From NCBI GenBank assembly GCA_947454055.1, contig CANGIS010000001.1:62001-126000 (forward strand): a stretch of DNA of 64,000 nt, in the 5' to 3' direction. This document shows, in pieces, positions 29,190 to 38,141 of this stretch. This DNA comes from Hyphomicrobiales bacterium (GTDB lineage Bacteria > Pseudomonadota > Alphaproteobacteria > Rhizobiales > Beijerinckiaceae). Both the position numbers and the translations under genes were made by a program. Position 1 is the stretch's first letter; every line of letters begins with the position of its first letter. Below the pieces are notes generated by a model. It was given only the letters and a program-made list of their open reading frames with translations. It was not told where the DNA came from and ran no database searches.

Positions 29190-30020
29190 ATGGCCCAACC
29201 TTCCCTTGCCGATTTGCGGCGCGAAATCGACCGTATCGATACGGCGATGCACGACCTCCTGATGGAGCGCGGCACCATTATCGACACGCTGATCGAGGTC
29301 AAGAAAACGATCGATTCCGGCTCCGCGTTTCGCCCCGGCCGCGAGGCATCCATGATGCGCGCTCTGGCGGAACGCCACCAAGGTCTCTTGCCGTTCGACA
29401 CAATCGAAAGCATTTGGCGGGTCATTATTTCGACCTTCACCTATGTACAGGCGCCTTATGCCGTACACGCCGATATATCGATCGGTGATGCCCCGATGCG
29501 CGACAGCGTGCGGTTTCATTTCGGCTTCACCGTGCCCTACCACACGCATGCCAATGCCCCCTCCGTGATTGAGGCGGTGTCAAAGGCCGCGGGTGATCTC
29601 GGTATTTTTGCGGCTTCAACACCTGCAACCGCTACGCCTTGGTGGAGCGGCCTGATCGGCGATAACACGCCCAAAATCATCGCCCGCCTGCCTTTCGTCG
29701 AACGTCCCGATCATCCTGCCGGCTTGCCCGTCTTTGTAATATCAAAACCCTTGGCCGACGCCGCGGTCCGCGATCGCGTTCTATACGCTGCCAAAGTCGA
29801 GCGATGGCGGGGCGACATCACCTCAGCCTTGAATGCTGACGAGATCACCATCGAGGCCGTAAGCGAGGCCGATGGATTAGCTGCCATTCTGCTTTCCACA
29901 CCGGGTTCGCTCGAACCAAAGCGGCTGCCTGCTCTTTTTTCAACGCTTGGCCTCTCAATGTCCGATCTCCACGAAATCGGAAGCCATGCAAATCGCTTTC
30001 ATCTTTCCCAACCGGATTGA
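29190..30020 (+). CDS. Chorismate mutase with uncharacterised C-terminal domain
   Basis: A 276-residue protein. Residues 1-90 are an AroQ-type chorismate mutase ([56 protein letters not shown]), converting chorismate to prephenate. Residues 95-276 form a second domain I do not recognise ([14 protein letters not shown] near 115; [19 protein letters not shown] at the end, faintly ACT-like); it might regulate or extend activity. The ATG at 29190 begins at the enzyme domain; an in-frame GTG at 29115 would add a basic 25-residue leader. The gene heads a cluster with hisC and tyrA, fitting tyrosine/phenylalanine synthesis. Confidence 0.85.
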   Translation: MAQPSLADLRREIDRIDTAMHDLLMERGTIIDTLIEVKKTIDSGSAFRPGREASMMRALAERHQGLLPFDTIESIWRVIISTFTYVQAPYAVHADISIGDAPMRDSVRFHFGFTVPYHTHANAPSVIEAVSKAAGDLGIFAASTPATATPWWSGLIGDNTPKIIARLPFVERPDHPAGLPVFVISKPLADAAVRDRVLYAAKVERWRGDITSALNADEITIEAVSEADGLAAILLSTPGSLEPKRLPALFSTLGLSMSDLHEIGSHANRFHLSQPD

Positions 30021-30025
30021 CCGCT

Positions 30026-31144
30026 ATGACCAACACTTCCGATCGTCCCGTTCCCCGCTCAGGCGTGCTCGACATCGAGGCCTATGTACCGGGCAAGAGC
30101 GCTGCCGCTCCAGGCGTCAAAGTGTACAAACTGTCCTCGAACGAGACGCCGCTGGGTGCCTCGCCCGCAGCGATTGCGGCATTTGGAAGCCTTGCCGACC
30201 GGCTAGAACTCTATCCCGATGGCTCGTCGACCAAATTGCGCGAGGCGATCGGAACCCGTTACGGGCTTGATCCCGCCCGTATCGTGTGCGGCTCGGGCTC
30301 GGATGAGCTGCTCTCGCTGATCACCAGCGCCTATATCGGGCCGGGCGACGAAGGTATTTTCACGACGCATGGCTTTCTGGTCTATAAAATCGCCATCATG
30401 GCCGCTGGCGGCGTGCCGGTCGTGGCCGAGGAAAAGAACCTCACCACCGATGTCGATGCGATTTTGGCCAAGGTGACGCCCCGCACCAAAATTGTGTTTC
30501 TTGCCAATCCGAACAATCCGACCGGCACCTATATTCCGTTCGACGAGGTCAAGCGGCTTCATGCGGGCCTGCCCAAGCACGTCGTTTTGGTGCTGGATGC
30601 GGCCTACGCCGAATATGTTCGCCGCAATGATTATGCCTCCGGCATCGAACTGGTCGCCACCAGCGAAAATGTGGTGATGACGCGGACATTTTCGAAAATC
30701 TACGGTCTTGCAATGCTACGCCTTGGCTGGTGCTATGGACCCGTCGGCATCATCGATGCGCTCAACCGCATCCGTGGTCCGTTCAATGTGAACGGTCCGG
30801 CGCTTGAAGCGGGTATTGCCGCGTTGAACGATGAAGAGCACCTCTCCAAGGCGCTGGCCCATAATGACCACTGGCTGCCATGGCTGACGAATGAGATCGA
30901 AAAGCTCGGCATCGGGGTTACGCCGAGCGTCGGAAATTTTCTGCTGCTGCATTTCCCTAAAACACCGGGCAAAACAGCCAAAGAGGCCGACGCGTTTCTA
31001 TCTGCCTACGGCCTCGTGCTGCGCGCCGTTGGTGCCTATGGGCTCCCCGATTGCTTGCGTCTGACGATTGGACCAGACGAAGCCAATCGGAAAGTGGTCA
31101 CGACTCTGACAGACTTTATGGCCGGAGATGCAAAACGTGCCTGA
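30026..31144 (+). CDS. hisC: Histidinol-phosphate aminotransferase family protein
   Basis: PLP-dependent class I/II aminotransferase, 372 residues. Features: [52 protein letters not shown] and the PLP lysine in [15 protein letters not shown]. It converts imidazole-acetol phosphate to histidinol phosphate; its position between chorismate mutase and tyrA suggests it may also transaminate prephenate or hydroxyphenylpyruvate. It starts 5 nt after the chorismate mutase stop and overlaps tyrA by 17 nt. Confidence 0.92.
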   Translation: MTNTSDRPVPRSGVLDIEAYVPGKSAAAPGVKVYKLSSNETPLGASPAAIAAFGSLADRLELYPDGSSTKLREAIGTRYGLDPARIVCGSGSDELLSLITSAYIGPGDEGIFTTHGFLVYKIAIMAAGGVPVVAEEKNLTTDVDAILAKVTPRTKIVFLANPNNPTGTYIPFDEVKRLHAGLPKHVVLVLDAAYAEYVRRNDYASGIELVATSENVVMTRTFSKIYGLAMLRLGWCYGPVGIIDALNRIRGPFNVNGPALEAGIAALNDEEHLSKALAHNDHWLPWLTNEIEKLGIGVTPSVGNFLLLHFPKTPGKTAKEADAFLSAYGLVLRAVGAYGLPDCLRLTIGPDEANRKVVTTLTDFMAGDAKRA

Positions 31145-32093
31145 TCGTTTGGGAGCACCCTTGGACGTGCCGGTTTTTGAACGGCTCGCACTGATTGGCT
31201 TTGGTCTGATCGGCTCGTCGCTCGCCCGCGTCGCGCGGCAGAAAAACCTCGCGCGCCGTATTGTGGCGATTGATGCCTCGGACACGGTGCGCGCTCGCGT
31301 TACCGAGCTTGGCCTCGCTGATACGGTAACGGGTGATCTTGTCGCAGGCGTTCGCGATGCCGATGCCATCATCCTCTGCGTACCTGTTGGCGTGTGCGGC
31401 GAGGTGGCCGAAGCGATGCGGGCCGGTTTGAAGCCGGGTGCGATTGTTTCCGATGTCGGCTCTGTGAAGGGTTCGATTGTCACCCAAGTGGCGCCACATC
31501 TCCCTGAAGGCGTGCATTTCGTCCCCGCTCATCCGGTTGCCGGAACCGAGCAGTCGGGACCGGACGCGGGCTTTCCGACGCTGTTTTTGAACCGCTGGTG
31601 CATTATCACCCCGCCCGAGGGGCAGGATCCCGCAGCCATCGCCAAAATTCGCGCGTTTTGGGAGGGGGCCGGCTCGATGGTGGAGGAGATGTCCCCCGCC
31701 CATCACGATCTTGTGCTCGCGATCACGAGCCATCTGCCACATTTGATTGCCTATAACATTGTCGGCACTGCCGCCGATCTTGAAGCCGTCACCCAATCCG
31801 AAGTGATCAAATTTTCAGCCGGCGGCTTTCGCGATTTTACCCGCATCGCCGCATCCGACCCGACGATGTGGCGTGACGTTTTTTTGAACAACAAGGACGC
31901 CGTGCTCGAAATGCTCGGCCGCTTCACCGAGGATTTGTCGGCTTTGCAGCGCGCGATCCGGTATGGCGACGGCGAGGCCCTGTTCAACCATTTTACCCGC
32001 ACCCGCGCGATCCGCCGCTCAATCATCGAGATTGGGCAAGATTCCGCCGCGCCGGATTTCGGTCGCCAGCCGAAAACGGATAAAGATCAATAA
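31128..32093 (+). CDS. tyrA: Prephenate/arogenate (cyclohexadienyl) dehydrogenase
   Basis: NAD(P)-dependent dehydrogenase of tyrosine synthesis, 321 residues. It has the Rossmann motif [62 protein letters not shown] and the catalytic-region histidine in [18 protein letters not shown]. There is no C-terminal ACT domain. A GTG at 31137 has better spacing from GGAG and may be the real start. Overlap with hisC indicates one operon. Confidence 0.93.
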   Translation: MQNVPDRLGAPLDVPVFERLALIGFGLIGSSLARVARQKNLARRIVAIDASDTVRARVTELGLADTVTGDLVAGVRDADAIILCVPVGVCGEVAEAMRAGLKPGAIVSDVGSVKGSIVTQVAPHLPEGVHFVPAHPVAGTEQSGPDAGFPTLFLNRWCIITPPEGQDPAAIAKIRAFWEGAGSMVEEMSPAHHDLVLAITSHLPHLIAYNIVGTAADLEAVTQSEVIKFSAGGFRDFTRIAASDPTMWRDVFLNNKDAVLEMLGRFTEDLSALQRAIRYGDGEALFNHFTRTRAIRRSIIEIGQDSAAPDFGRQPKTDKDQ

Positions 32094-33082
32094 AGCGGTG
32101 GCAATTCGGCGAGTTTCAATGGACCTAACAACAAACGGCCTTTGTTGAACGTCAGTGGCAATTTCACCGCGCCGGAGCCAATGATGCCACCAAAGGCGCC
32201 AAGTCCGGCCTCTTTCAACCCGTCACCAATGCCCTTTGCCGCCAGATCAAGCGTGCCCGTGAGGCGATGGTTCTCGTCAAGCGATAAGGCTCCGGTGACG
32301 GCCAGAAACTGGTCGCCGCGCTTCGCCTCCCATTGATCAATGCCGAGCTCTCCGCCCGCGCTCCGCCACGCCTCAAGACCGTCGGGGCCGGCTGTATCTA
32401 AAAGGACGGCGCCTTTATTGACCGTGAGATGGCCCTCAAACGAGGCCGGTATCGCCCCGTCATGGAGGCCAGCCTCAGTAACCGAAACCGCAATTTCATG
32501 ATCCTGCGATGGGCCGGATTCAGCCGGAACGCTCCGCATATGAAACTCGGCATGGCCAATATGCCCCGTTGCAAAGGGAAGGTTGCTTTGCGTTGTTAGT
32601 CCGTCCACCACCCACGCGACGCGGTCGGCACGCGTTGGGTTCTCAAAATGCAGGCTTGAGCGCATCATGGTCCATTGCGCGGTGATCGTCTGGCCATTGG
32701 CAAGCGTTGCCTGCAATGGGCCGCGTGTGTCGACCAGCAAAAGGCTCGGCTGATAAATTTGACCAACCGCGACAAAGCCGCCCAGCGACAAAGCGCGGGG
32801 CTCGCCTTTGCTCGTCGCCAAGCTCAAACCGTCACACGCCAGCTCGATGCGAAATGGAAATCCCGCCATGGTCCGCGTCGCACAGGTCCATTGCCGGCCT
32901 GCCGCAGCCTCTTTGGCAAGCCAATGATCAAAGGCTGCATCGGCCAGCCGTGTCGCCACCCCCCACCAGACGGACACGGCCACACTAAGCAGCACCAGCA
33001 CACCCGGCATCAGATAGAGTCCCAGACGGGATTTTCTTCTGGCGATTGTCGGCAGTGGTCCGGTCATCGTGGTGATCCTCAT
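32087..33082 (-). CDS. DUF2125 domain-containing protein
   Basis: A 331-residue protein with one N-terminal membrane segment (LYLMPGVLVLLSVAVSVWWGV) and an otherwise periplasmic beta-rich body. Short motifs such as RTMAGFPFRIELACDGL and QWTMMRSSLHFENPTRADRV match the alphaproteobacterial DUF2125 family, which has no known function. It converges with tyrA, the stops overlapping by 7 bp, a neighbour relation common for this family. The start could also be the ATG at 33067, which has GAGG nine bases upstream. Confidence 0.87.
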   Translation of the reverse strand: MRITTMTGPLPTIARRKSRLGLYLMPGVLVLLSVAVSVWWGVATRLADAAFDHWLAKEAAAGRQWTCATRTMAGFPFRIELACDGLSLATSKGEPRALSLGGFVAVGQIYQPSLLLVDTRGPLQATLANGQTITAQWTMMRSSLHFENPTRADRVAWVVDGLTTQSNLPFATGHIGHAEFHMRSVPAESGPSQDHEIAVSVTEAGLHDGAIPASFEGHLTVNKGAVLLDTAGPDGLEAWRSAGGELGIDQWEAKRGDQFLAVTGALSLDENHRLTGTLDLAAKGIGDGLKEAGLGAFGGIIGSGAVKLPLTFNKGRLLLGPLKLAELPPLY

Positions 33083-33171
33083 TCCAAGGGCCTTGCTTAG
33101 CCCACCGCCGATCCTGCCGCCAAGCCATGATGAGACTTGCGGGGAGAGAAATCGGCTGGTAGGTCGACTTT

Positions 33172-33717
33172 ATGACGAAACACGCGGCGGAACATGATCT
33201 TTGGGTCTTCGGCTATGGTTCGCTGATGTGGCGGCCGGGCTTCGAGTTTGTCGAGCGGGTTGAAGCGACGCTGAACGGTTATCACCGCGCGCTGTGCATT
33301 TTGTCCGTGCATCATCGGGGAACGCCCGAACGTCCGGGGCTGGTGCTGGGCCTCGATCGCGGCGGCTCCTGCCGCGGCATTGCGTTTCGTGTCGCGCCTC
33401 AACTCGCCGAAGCAACCCTCGGTTATCTGCGCGACCGCGAACAGGTCACATCCGTCTATCGCGAGACGCAGCATCGCTTGCGGTTGGGCGACGGACGGGT
33501 TGTCCAAGGCGTTGCCTTCACGGTGGACCGGCGCCACACGCAATATGCCCGTACCTTATCGCATGAGGCGCTGGTGGAATGCGTCCGGCACGGCGTCGGC
33601 GTGTCGGGCAATAATCCGGATTATGTCCGTGCCACCGTGGGCGAGCTGACGACCATGGGCATCAAAGACCGCACGCTGGCCAAACTTGTCGCTTCGCTCG
33701 ACTCGGATACGGTTTGA
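33172..33717 (+). CDS. Gamma-glutamylcyclotransferase (ChaC-like)
   Basis: A 181-residue enzyme of the ChaC class, cleaving gamma-glutamyl bonds (probably of glutathione) to 5-oxoproline. It has the substrate-binding WVFGYGSLMWRPGF and EATLNGYHRALCILSVHHRGTPERPG, with GLVLGLDRGGSCRGIAFRV after it and the catalytic glutamate region in a later strand (YRETQHRLRLGDGR). It converges with the ubiH-like gene, 3 bp apart. Confidence 0.92.
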   Translation: MTKHAAEHDLWVFGYGSLMWRPGFEFVERVEATLNGYHRALCILSVHHRGTPERPGLVLGLDRGGSCRGIAFRVAPQLAEATLGYLRDREQVTSVYRETQHRLRLGDGRVVQGVAFTVDRRHTQYARTLSHEALVECVRHGVGVSGNNPDYVRATVGELTTMGIKDRTLAKLVASLDSDTV

Positions 33718-33720
33718 CGT

Positions 33721-34938
33721 TCAAAAACCCGGCAGGGTTTCGCCCCGCATCAGGCGCGGCAAATGCGGCCCGGTTGCAGCCGCTTCGCGGATCAGTCTCG
33801 TCTTGAACGAGGGCAACCGATCGACCACGCCAAGACCGAAATCGCGCATCAGCCGCAACGGCATCGCATCATTGGAAAACAGACGGTTGAGCGCATCGGT
33901 CACGCTCGCCATCGCAACCGTGTCGGCGCGGCGGGCCTTCTCATAGGCTTCGATGACCATCAAATCGCCCGGATCCAATCCAAGAGAAGCGTGTTCGGTA
34001 ATGATTTCCGCGAGAGAGGCCACATCCCTCAACCCCATATTGAGACCCTGCCCGGCGATGGGGTGAATAAGGTGCGCCGCATCGCCAACGAGCGCCAGCC
34101 GCTCGGCACCAAAGCGTCGGGCCAGACCGAAACCCAGCGGATAAGACCGCGGGCGGGATAAAAGTTTTAATTCGCCGAGCCGTAAGCCAACTCTTTTTTC
34201 GATCTCGGCAAGAATATCGGCATCGTCCCGTTCAAGCACCAAACGGGCGCGCTCGGTCGTCTCCGACCATACCATCGTAAAGCGGTTACCGGTCAACGGC
34301 AGAACGGCAAACGGCCCCGATGGCAGGAAATGCTCCTCGGCGCGGCCATGATGCTCGCGTTCATGGCCGATGGTGGCGACAATGCCGGACTGTTTATAGG
34401 ACCAATGCGCCCAGCCAATACCCGCATCCTCGCGAAGCCGCGACCGCGCGCCATCGCTTGCCACAACGAGGGACGTACGAAAAGCGGAACCATCGGAAAG
34501 TGTGACACGGGAACTCCCCGCCTCGGGACGCGCCTTTGTCACATGCCCTGTTTTGACCGTTAGGCCAGACGAGGCCACCGCATCGCGCAGCGCCGACATC
34601 ACCGCTTGCTCCGGAATCATATGCGCAAATGGTTCACCCGGTGCCGCCTCGCCGCCAAACGTCAAAAACACCGGACGCACCGGATCATCGAGCCGGCTAT
34701 CCGTGATCACCATGTCATGAATGGGCTGGGCGTCCGGCTCGATCGCATCCCAGACGCCGAGCGCCCGCAAGAAACGGACGGAACCTGCAGAGAAGGCAAA
34801 AGCCCGATCATCGTCCCGCGCAACGGGTGCCTCGACGAGGCAGACCGACAAAGCGCCACGCAGCACGCGGCTGAGCGTCAGGGCAAGGCTCAACCCCGTA
34901 ATACCGCCACCGGCGATGACAATATCGAAACGATCCAT
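33721..34938 (-). CDS. UbiH/UbiF/COQ6-family FAD-dependent hydroxylase
   Basis: A 405-residue flavoprotein monooxygenase of ubiquinone synthesis. It has the N-terminal dinucleotide fold IVIAGGGITGLSLALTLSR, the mid-protein DG motif VVASDGARSRLRED and the second FAD motif ALVGDAAHLIHPIAGQGLNMGLRD. Which ring position it hydroxylates cannot be told from sequence, as alphaproteobacteria use UbiH, UbiL and UbiM variants. Monocistronic, divergent from tesB. Confidence 0.92.
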   Translation of the reverse strand: MDRFDIVIAGGGITGLSLALTLSRVLRGALSVCLVEAPVARDDDRAFAFSAGSVRFLRALGVWDAIEPDAQPIHDMVITDSRLDDPVRPVFLTFGGEAAPGEPFAHMIPEQAVMSALRDAVASSGLTVKTGHVTKARPEAGSSRVTLSDGSAFRTSLVVASDGARSRLREDAGIGWAHWSYKQSGIVATIGHEREHHGRAEEHFLPSGPFAVLPLTGNRFTMVWSETTERARLVLERDDADILAEIEKRVGLRLGELKLLSRPRSYPLGFGLARRFGAERLALVGDAAHLIHPIAGQGLNMGLRDVASLAEIITEHASLGLDPGDLMVIEAYEKARRADTVAMASVTDALNRLFSNDAMPLRLMRDFGLGVVDRLPSFKTRLIREAAATGPHLPRLMRGETLPGF

Positions 34939-35070
34939 GAAGCGTCGATTCCGTTGAAGATGGATAAGGTCTTACGCTTGCGCCATCGAACCCGCAATGC
35001 GACATCGCATTCAGGGTGGCAAATCGATCCGAACTGAACCAGTATTGTCCGATCTGCCGGGGAGACCATC

Positions 35071-35943
35071 ATGAGTTCTGCCGTCAACGATTTGCTGACC
35101 ATTCTCAACCTCGAGAAACTCGAGGAGAACCTGTTTCGGGGGCAAAGCCCCGATTCGGGCTGGCAACGTGTGTTTGGCGGGCAGGTGATCGGGCAAGCCC
35201 TCGTTGCCGCCACCCGAACCGTGGAGGGTCGGACACCCCACTCGCTGCATGGCTATTTTCTTTTGGGCGGCGATCCCAAAATCCCGATCATTTATGATGT
35301 AGAGCGGATTCGGGATGGCCGGAGCTTTGCAACGCGGCGCGTCAAAGCCATTCAGCATGGTCAGCCCATTTTTACCCTGTCGGCCTCGTTCCAAGTCGAA
35401 GAAGAGGGATTTAGCCACGAAATCGCAATGCCAAAGGTGCCGGACCCTGACGATCTGCCCAATGAACAGGACATCCGCGCCCGCGTGATGCCGCTCATGC
35501 CCGATCCAGTCCGGAAATATTTCGAACGCGAACGCCCGATCGAACTGCGGCCCGTGGAATTCAAGCGCTATATGTCGCGTGAACCGCTGGACCCGCGCTT
35601 CAATGTCTGGATCAGGGCTACCGGAGCGTTGCCCGACGATCCTGCGATCCATCAGGCCGTCCTGGCCTATGCGTCCGATATGACCTTGCTCGATTCCACG
35701 CTGGTGGCGCATGGGCGGACCGTGTTCGAGCGTGAAATTCAAGCGGCAAGCCTTGATCATGCCCTGTGGTTCCACCGGCCGTTTCGGGCTGACGAATGGC
35801 TGCTATATGCGCAGGAAAGTCCCTTCACCGGAGGCGCTCGCGGCTTTGCGCGGGGGTCGATTTTTACCCGGGATGGCCAACTGATTGCCTCCGTTGCCCA
35901 AGAAGGTCTCATTCGGCATCGGCCTGATTTGGCCGAGCCATAA
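35071..35943 (+). CDS. tesB: Acyl-CoA thioesterase II
   Basis: Double hot-dog thioesterase, 290 residues. It starts with LEKLEENLFRGQSPDSGWQRVFGGQVIGQAL and has the catalytic-domain segments HSLHGYFLLGGDPKIPIIY, SFATRRVKAIQHGQPIFTL and ASDMTLLDSTLVAHG, ending LWFHRPFRADEWLLYAQ. It hydrolyses medium- to long-chain acyl-CoA. Upstream of glnK, but a nitrogen-type promoter and a 169-bp gap separate them. Confidence 0.95.
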   Translation: MSSAVNDLLTILNLEKLEENLFRGQSPDSGWQRVFGGQVIGQALVAATRTVEGRTPHSLHGYFLLGGDPKIPIIYDVERIRDGRSFATRRVKAIQHGQPIFTLSASFQVEEEGFSHEIAMPKVPDPDDLPNEQDIRARVMPLMPDPVRKYFERERPIELRPVEFKRYMSREPLDPRFNVWIRATGALPDDPAIHQAVLAYASDMTLLDSTLVAHGRTVFEREIQAASLDHALWFHRPFRADEWLLYAQESPFTGGARGFARGSIFTRDGQLIASVAQEGLIRHRPDLAEP

Positions 35944-35945
35944 TT

Positions 35946-35966
35946 GCATATAAAATAGGCATATGC
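35946..35966. repeat. Short inverted repeat after tesB
   Basis: GCATAT (35946-35951) and ATATGC (35961-35966) flank a 9-nt spacer in the tesB-glnK gap. It is AT-rich and lacks a T-tract, so it is more like an operator than a terminator. No regulator is recognised. Confidence 0.3.
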
Positions 35967-36032
35967 TTCCTTATTGGGCTTCGTAAAGCACCAAACCCGG
36001 CGAAAAGGGGCCGATTCGCCTCATATCCGGGC

Positions 36033-36048
36033 TGGCACGGCCCTTGAA
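36033..36048 (+). promoter_or_regulatory. Sigma-54-type -24/-12 promoter of glnK-amtB
   Basis: TGGCAC-ggccc-TTGAA matches the TGGCAC-N5-TTGCA consensus except for one base in the -12 element. It lies 65 bp before the glnK ATG. Sigma-54/NtrC control of glnK-amtB is the rule in proteobacteria. A half-site GCACCA upstream (35988-35993) could be part of an NtrC site but is not convincing alone. Confidence 0.7.
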
Positions 36049-36052
36049 TTAG

Positions 36053-36451
<399 letters not shown>

Positions 36452-36474
36452 CGCCGTCATAAGGGAGAACTGTC

Positions 36475-37944
36475 ATGACATTTTCCAAATCCATTAAAAC
36501 CGCGCTTGGGGGCGTTGCCCTCGCAGTGCTCGCCGGATCGGTGGCCTATGCCGCTGATGCACCGGTTCCAAACAAGGGCGATACCGCCTGGATGCTGATC
36601 TCGACCGCGCTGGTGCTGATGATGTCAGTGCCCGGCCTTGCTCTGTTCTATGGCGGCCTTGTTCGCACCAAGAACATGCTCTCGGTTCTGGCCCAAGTCT
36701 TCGCGATCGTCGCAATCGTCGCCATTCTCTGGGTCGCCTATGGCTACTCGATGGCGTTCACCAATGGCGGTGATCTCAACGATTATGTCGGCGGCTTCTC
36801 GAAAGCCTTCCTGATCGGCGTAACACCGGATGCCACCGCTGCGACCTTCTCGAATGGCGTCTACATTCCTGAACTCGTTTACATGGCCTTCCAGATGACC
36901 TTTGCCTGCATCACGCCGGCGCTGATCATCGGTTCGATCGTCGAGCGCGTAAAGTTCTCGGCGTTGATCGTGTTTGTCGTTCTCTGGGTAACGGTGATCT
37001 ATTTCCCGATCGCCCACATGGTTTGGTATTGGGGCGGCCCGGATGCCGTCGGCAATGCAGCGGCAGCCTTGGCGGCCGCAACCGATGACGCGGCTAAGGC
37101 CACCGCGCAGGCAGCCCTCGACGGTGTCACTGCCGATGCCGGCATGATGTTCAAATGGGGCGCGCTTGATTTTGCGGGCGGCACCGTTGTTCACATCAAT
37201 GCCGGTATTGCGGGCATGGTAGGCGCCCTCATCATCGGCAAGCGCACGGGCTATGGCAAAGAGCTGATGGCGCCGCACTCGCTGACCATGACCATGATCG
37301 GCGCCTCGCTGCTCTGGGTCGGCTGGTTCGGCTTCAACGCCGGTTCCAACCTCGAAGCGAACGGCACCACGGCGCTGGCTTTCGTCAACACCTTTGTCGC
37401 CACCGCGGCAGCCGCGCTTTCATGGCTGTTTGTCGAGTGGATTGCCAAGGGCAAGCCTTCGCTTCTGGGCCTTGTCTCGGGTGCGGTTGCCGGTCTGGTC
37501 GCCATCACACCGGCTTCGGGCTATGCGGGTCCGATGGGCTCGATCGTTCTCGGCCTCCTCGCCGGTGGCGTCTGCTTCTTCTTCTGCTCGACGGTCAAGA
37601 ATGCCTTTGGTTACGACGACTCGCTTGACGTCTTCGGCGTCCACTGCGTCGGCGGTATCCTTGGCGCGCTTGCCACGGGCGTTCTGGTCTCGAAGGGGCT
37701 CGGCGGCACAGGTCTGATCGATTACAGCCTCGTTCCAGGCACGGCATCTGAAGCGCCTTACGATATGCTGGCTCAGGTCATCACGCAGGCCAAAGCTGTC
37801 GGGTTGACGCTAGCTTGGTCGGGCATCGGTTCTGCCGTCCTCTACAAAGTCGTCGACCTCGTTATCGGTCTGCGGGTTCCGGTCGAGCAGGAACGCGAAG
37901 GTCTCGATATCGCAAGCCATGGCGAACGCTCTTACAACTATTGA
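36475..37944 (+). CDS. amtB: Ammonium transporter
   Basis: A 489-residue Amt channel with a cleavable-looking signal sequence (ALGGVALAVLAGSVAYA) and eleven membrane helices. The pore histidines are in GGTVVHINAGIAG and FGVHCVGGILGAL; the Amt signature GIAGMVGALIIGKR and the extracellular aromatic gate region are present. Residues about 190-220 are an Ala/Asp-rich periplasmic loop insertion (AAALAAATDDAAKATAQAA). It is 23 nt after glnK and ends at a strong terminator. Confidence 0.96.
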   Translation: MTFSKSIKTALGGVALAVLAGSVAYAADAPVPNKGDTAWMLISTALVLMMSVPGLALFYGGLVRTKNMLSVLAQVFAIVAIVAILWVAYGYSMAFTNGGDLNDYVGGFSKAFLIGVTPDATAATFSNGVYIPELVYMAFQMTFACITPALIIGSIVERVKFSALIVFVVLWVTVIYFPIAHMVWYWGGPDAVGNAAAALAAATDDAAKATAQAALDGVTADAGMMFKWGALDFAGGTVVHINAGIAGMVGALIIGKRTGYGKELMAPHSLTMTMIGASLLWVGWFGFNAGSNLEANGTTALAFVNTFVATAAAALSWLFVEWIAKGKPSLLGLVSGAVAGLVAITPASGYAGPMGSIVLGLLAGGVCFFFCSTVKNAFGYDDSLDVFGVHCVGGILGALATGVLVSKGLGGTGLIDYSLVPGTASEAPYDMLAQVITQAKAVGLTLAWSGIGSAVLYKVVDLVIGLRVPVEQEREGLDIASHGERSYNY

Positions 37945-37997
37945 GCACCTCCACCCCTTGGGCTCATCCCCCGGCTTTTTTCCTCCCAAAAGCAACT

Positions 37998-38026
37998 GGC
38001 GGCCCCTTACCGGGCCGCCTTTTTTT
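37998..38026 (+). terminator. Rho-independent terminator of glnK-amtB
   Basis: GGCGGCCC (37998-38005) / GGGCCGCC (38012-38019) stem with a 6-nt loop and seven T (38020-38026), 53 bp after the amtB stop. Confidence 0.95.
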
Positions 38027-38043
38027 GCGCCAAACGTTCAAGG

Positions 38044-38058
38044 TTAATCGGCCATTAA
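38044..38058. promoter_or_regulatory. CtrA-type box upstream of ftsK
   Basis: TTAA-tcggcca-TTAA is an exact TTAA-N7-TTAA match, sitting inside a 19-bp inverted repeat (GGTTAAT-cggcc-ATTAACC, 38042-38060). It lies 83 bp before the ftsK start and just after the amtB terminator, a position that suits promoter control. Confidence 0.55.
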
Positions 38059-38141
38059 CCCGGCCGGAATAAACAAGGACGATCCCTCTTTGTGTTCCCG
38101 CTCGCGACATCGTCTCGCCTGCGAAAAAACCCGGTTCCTTG

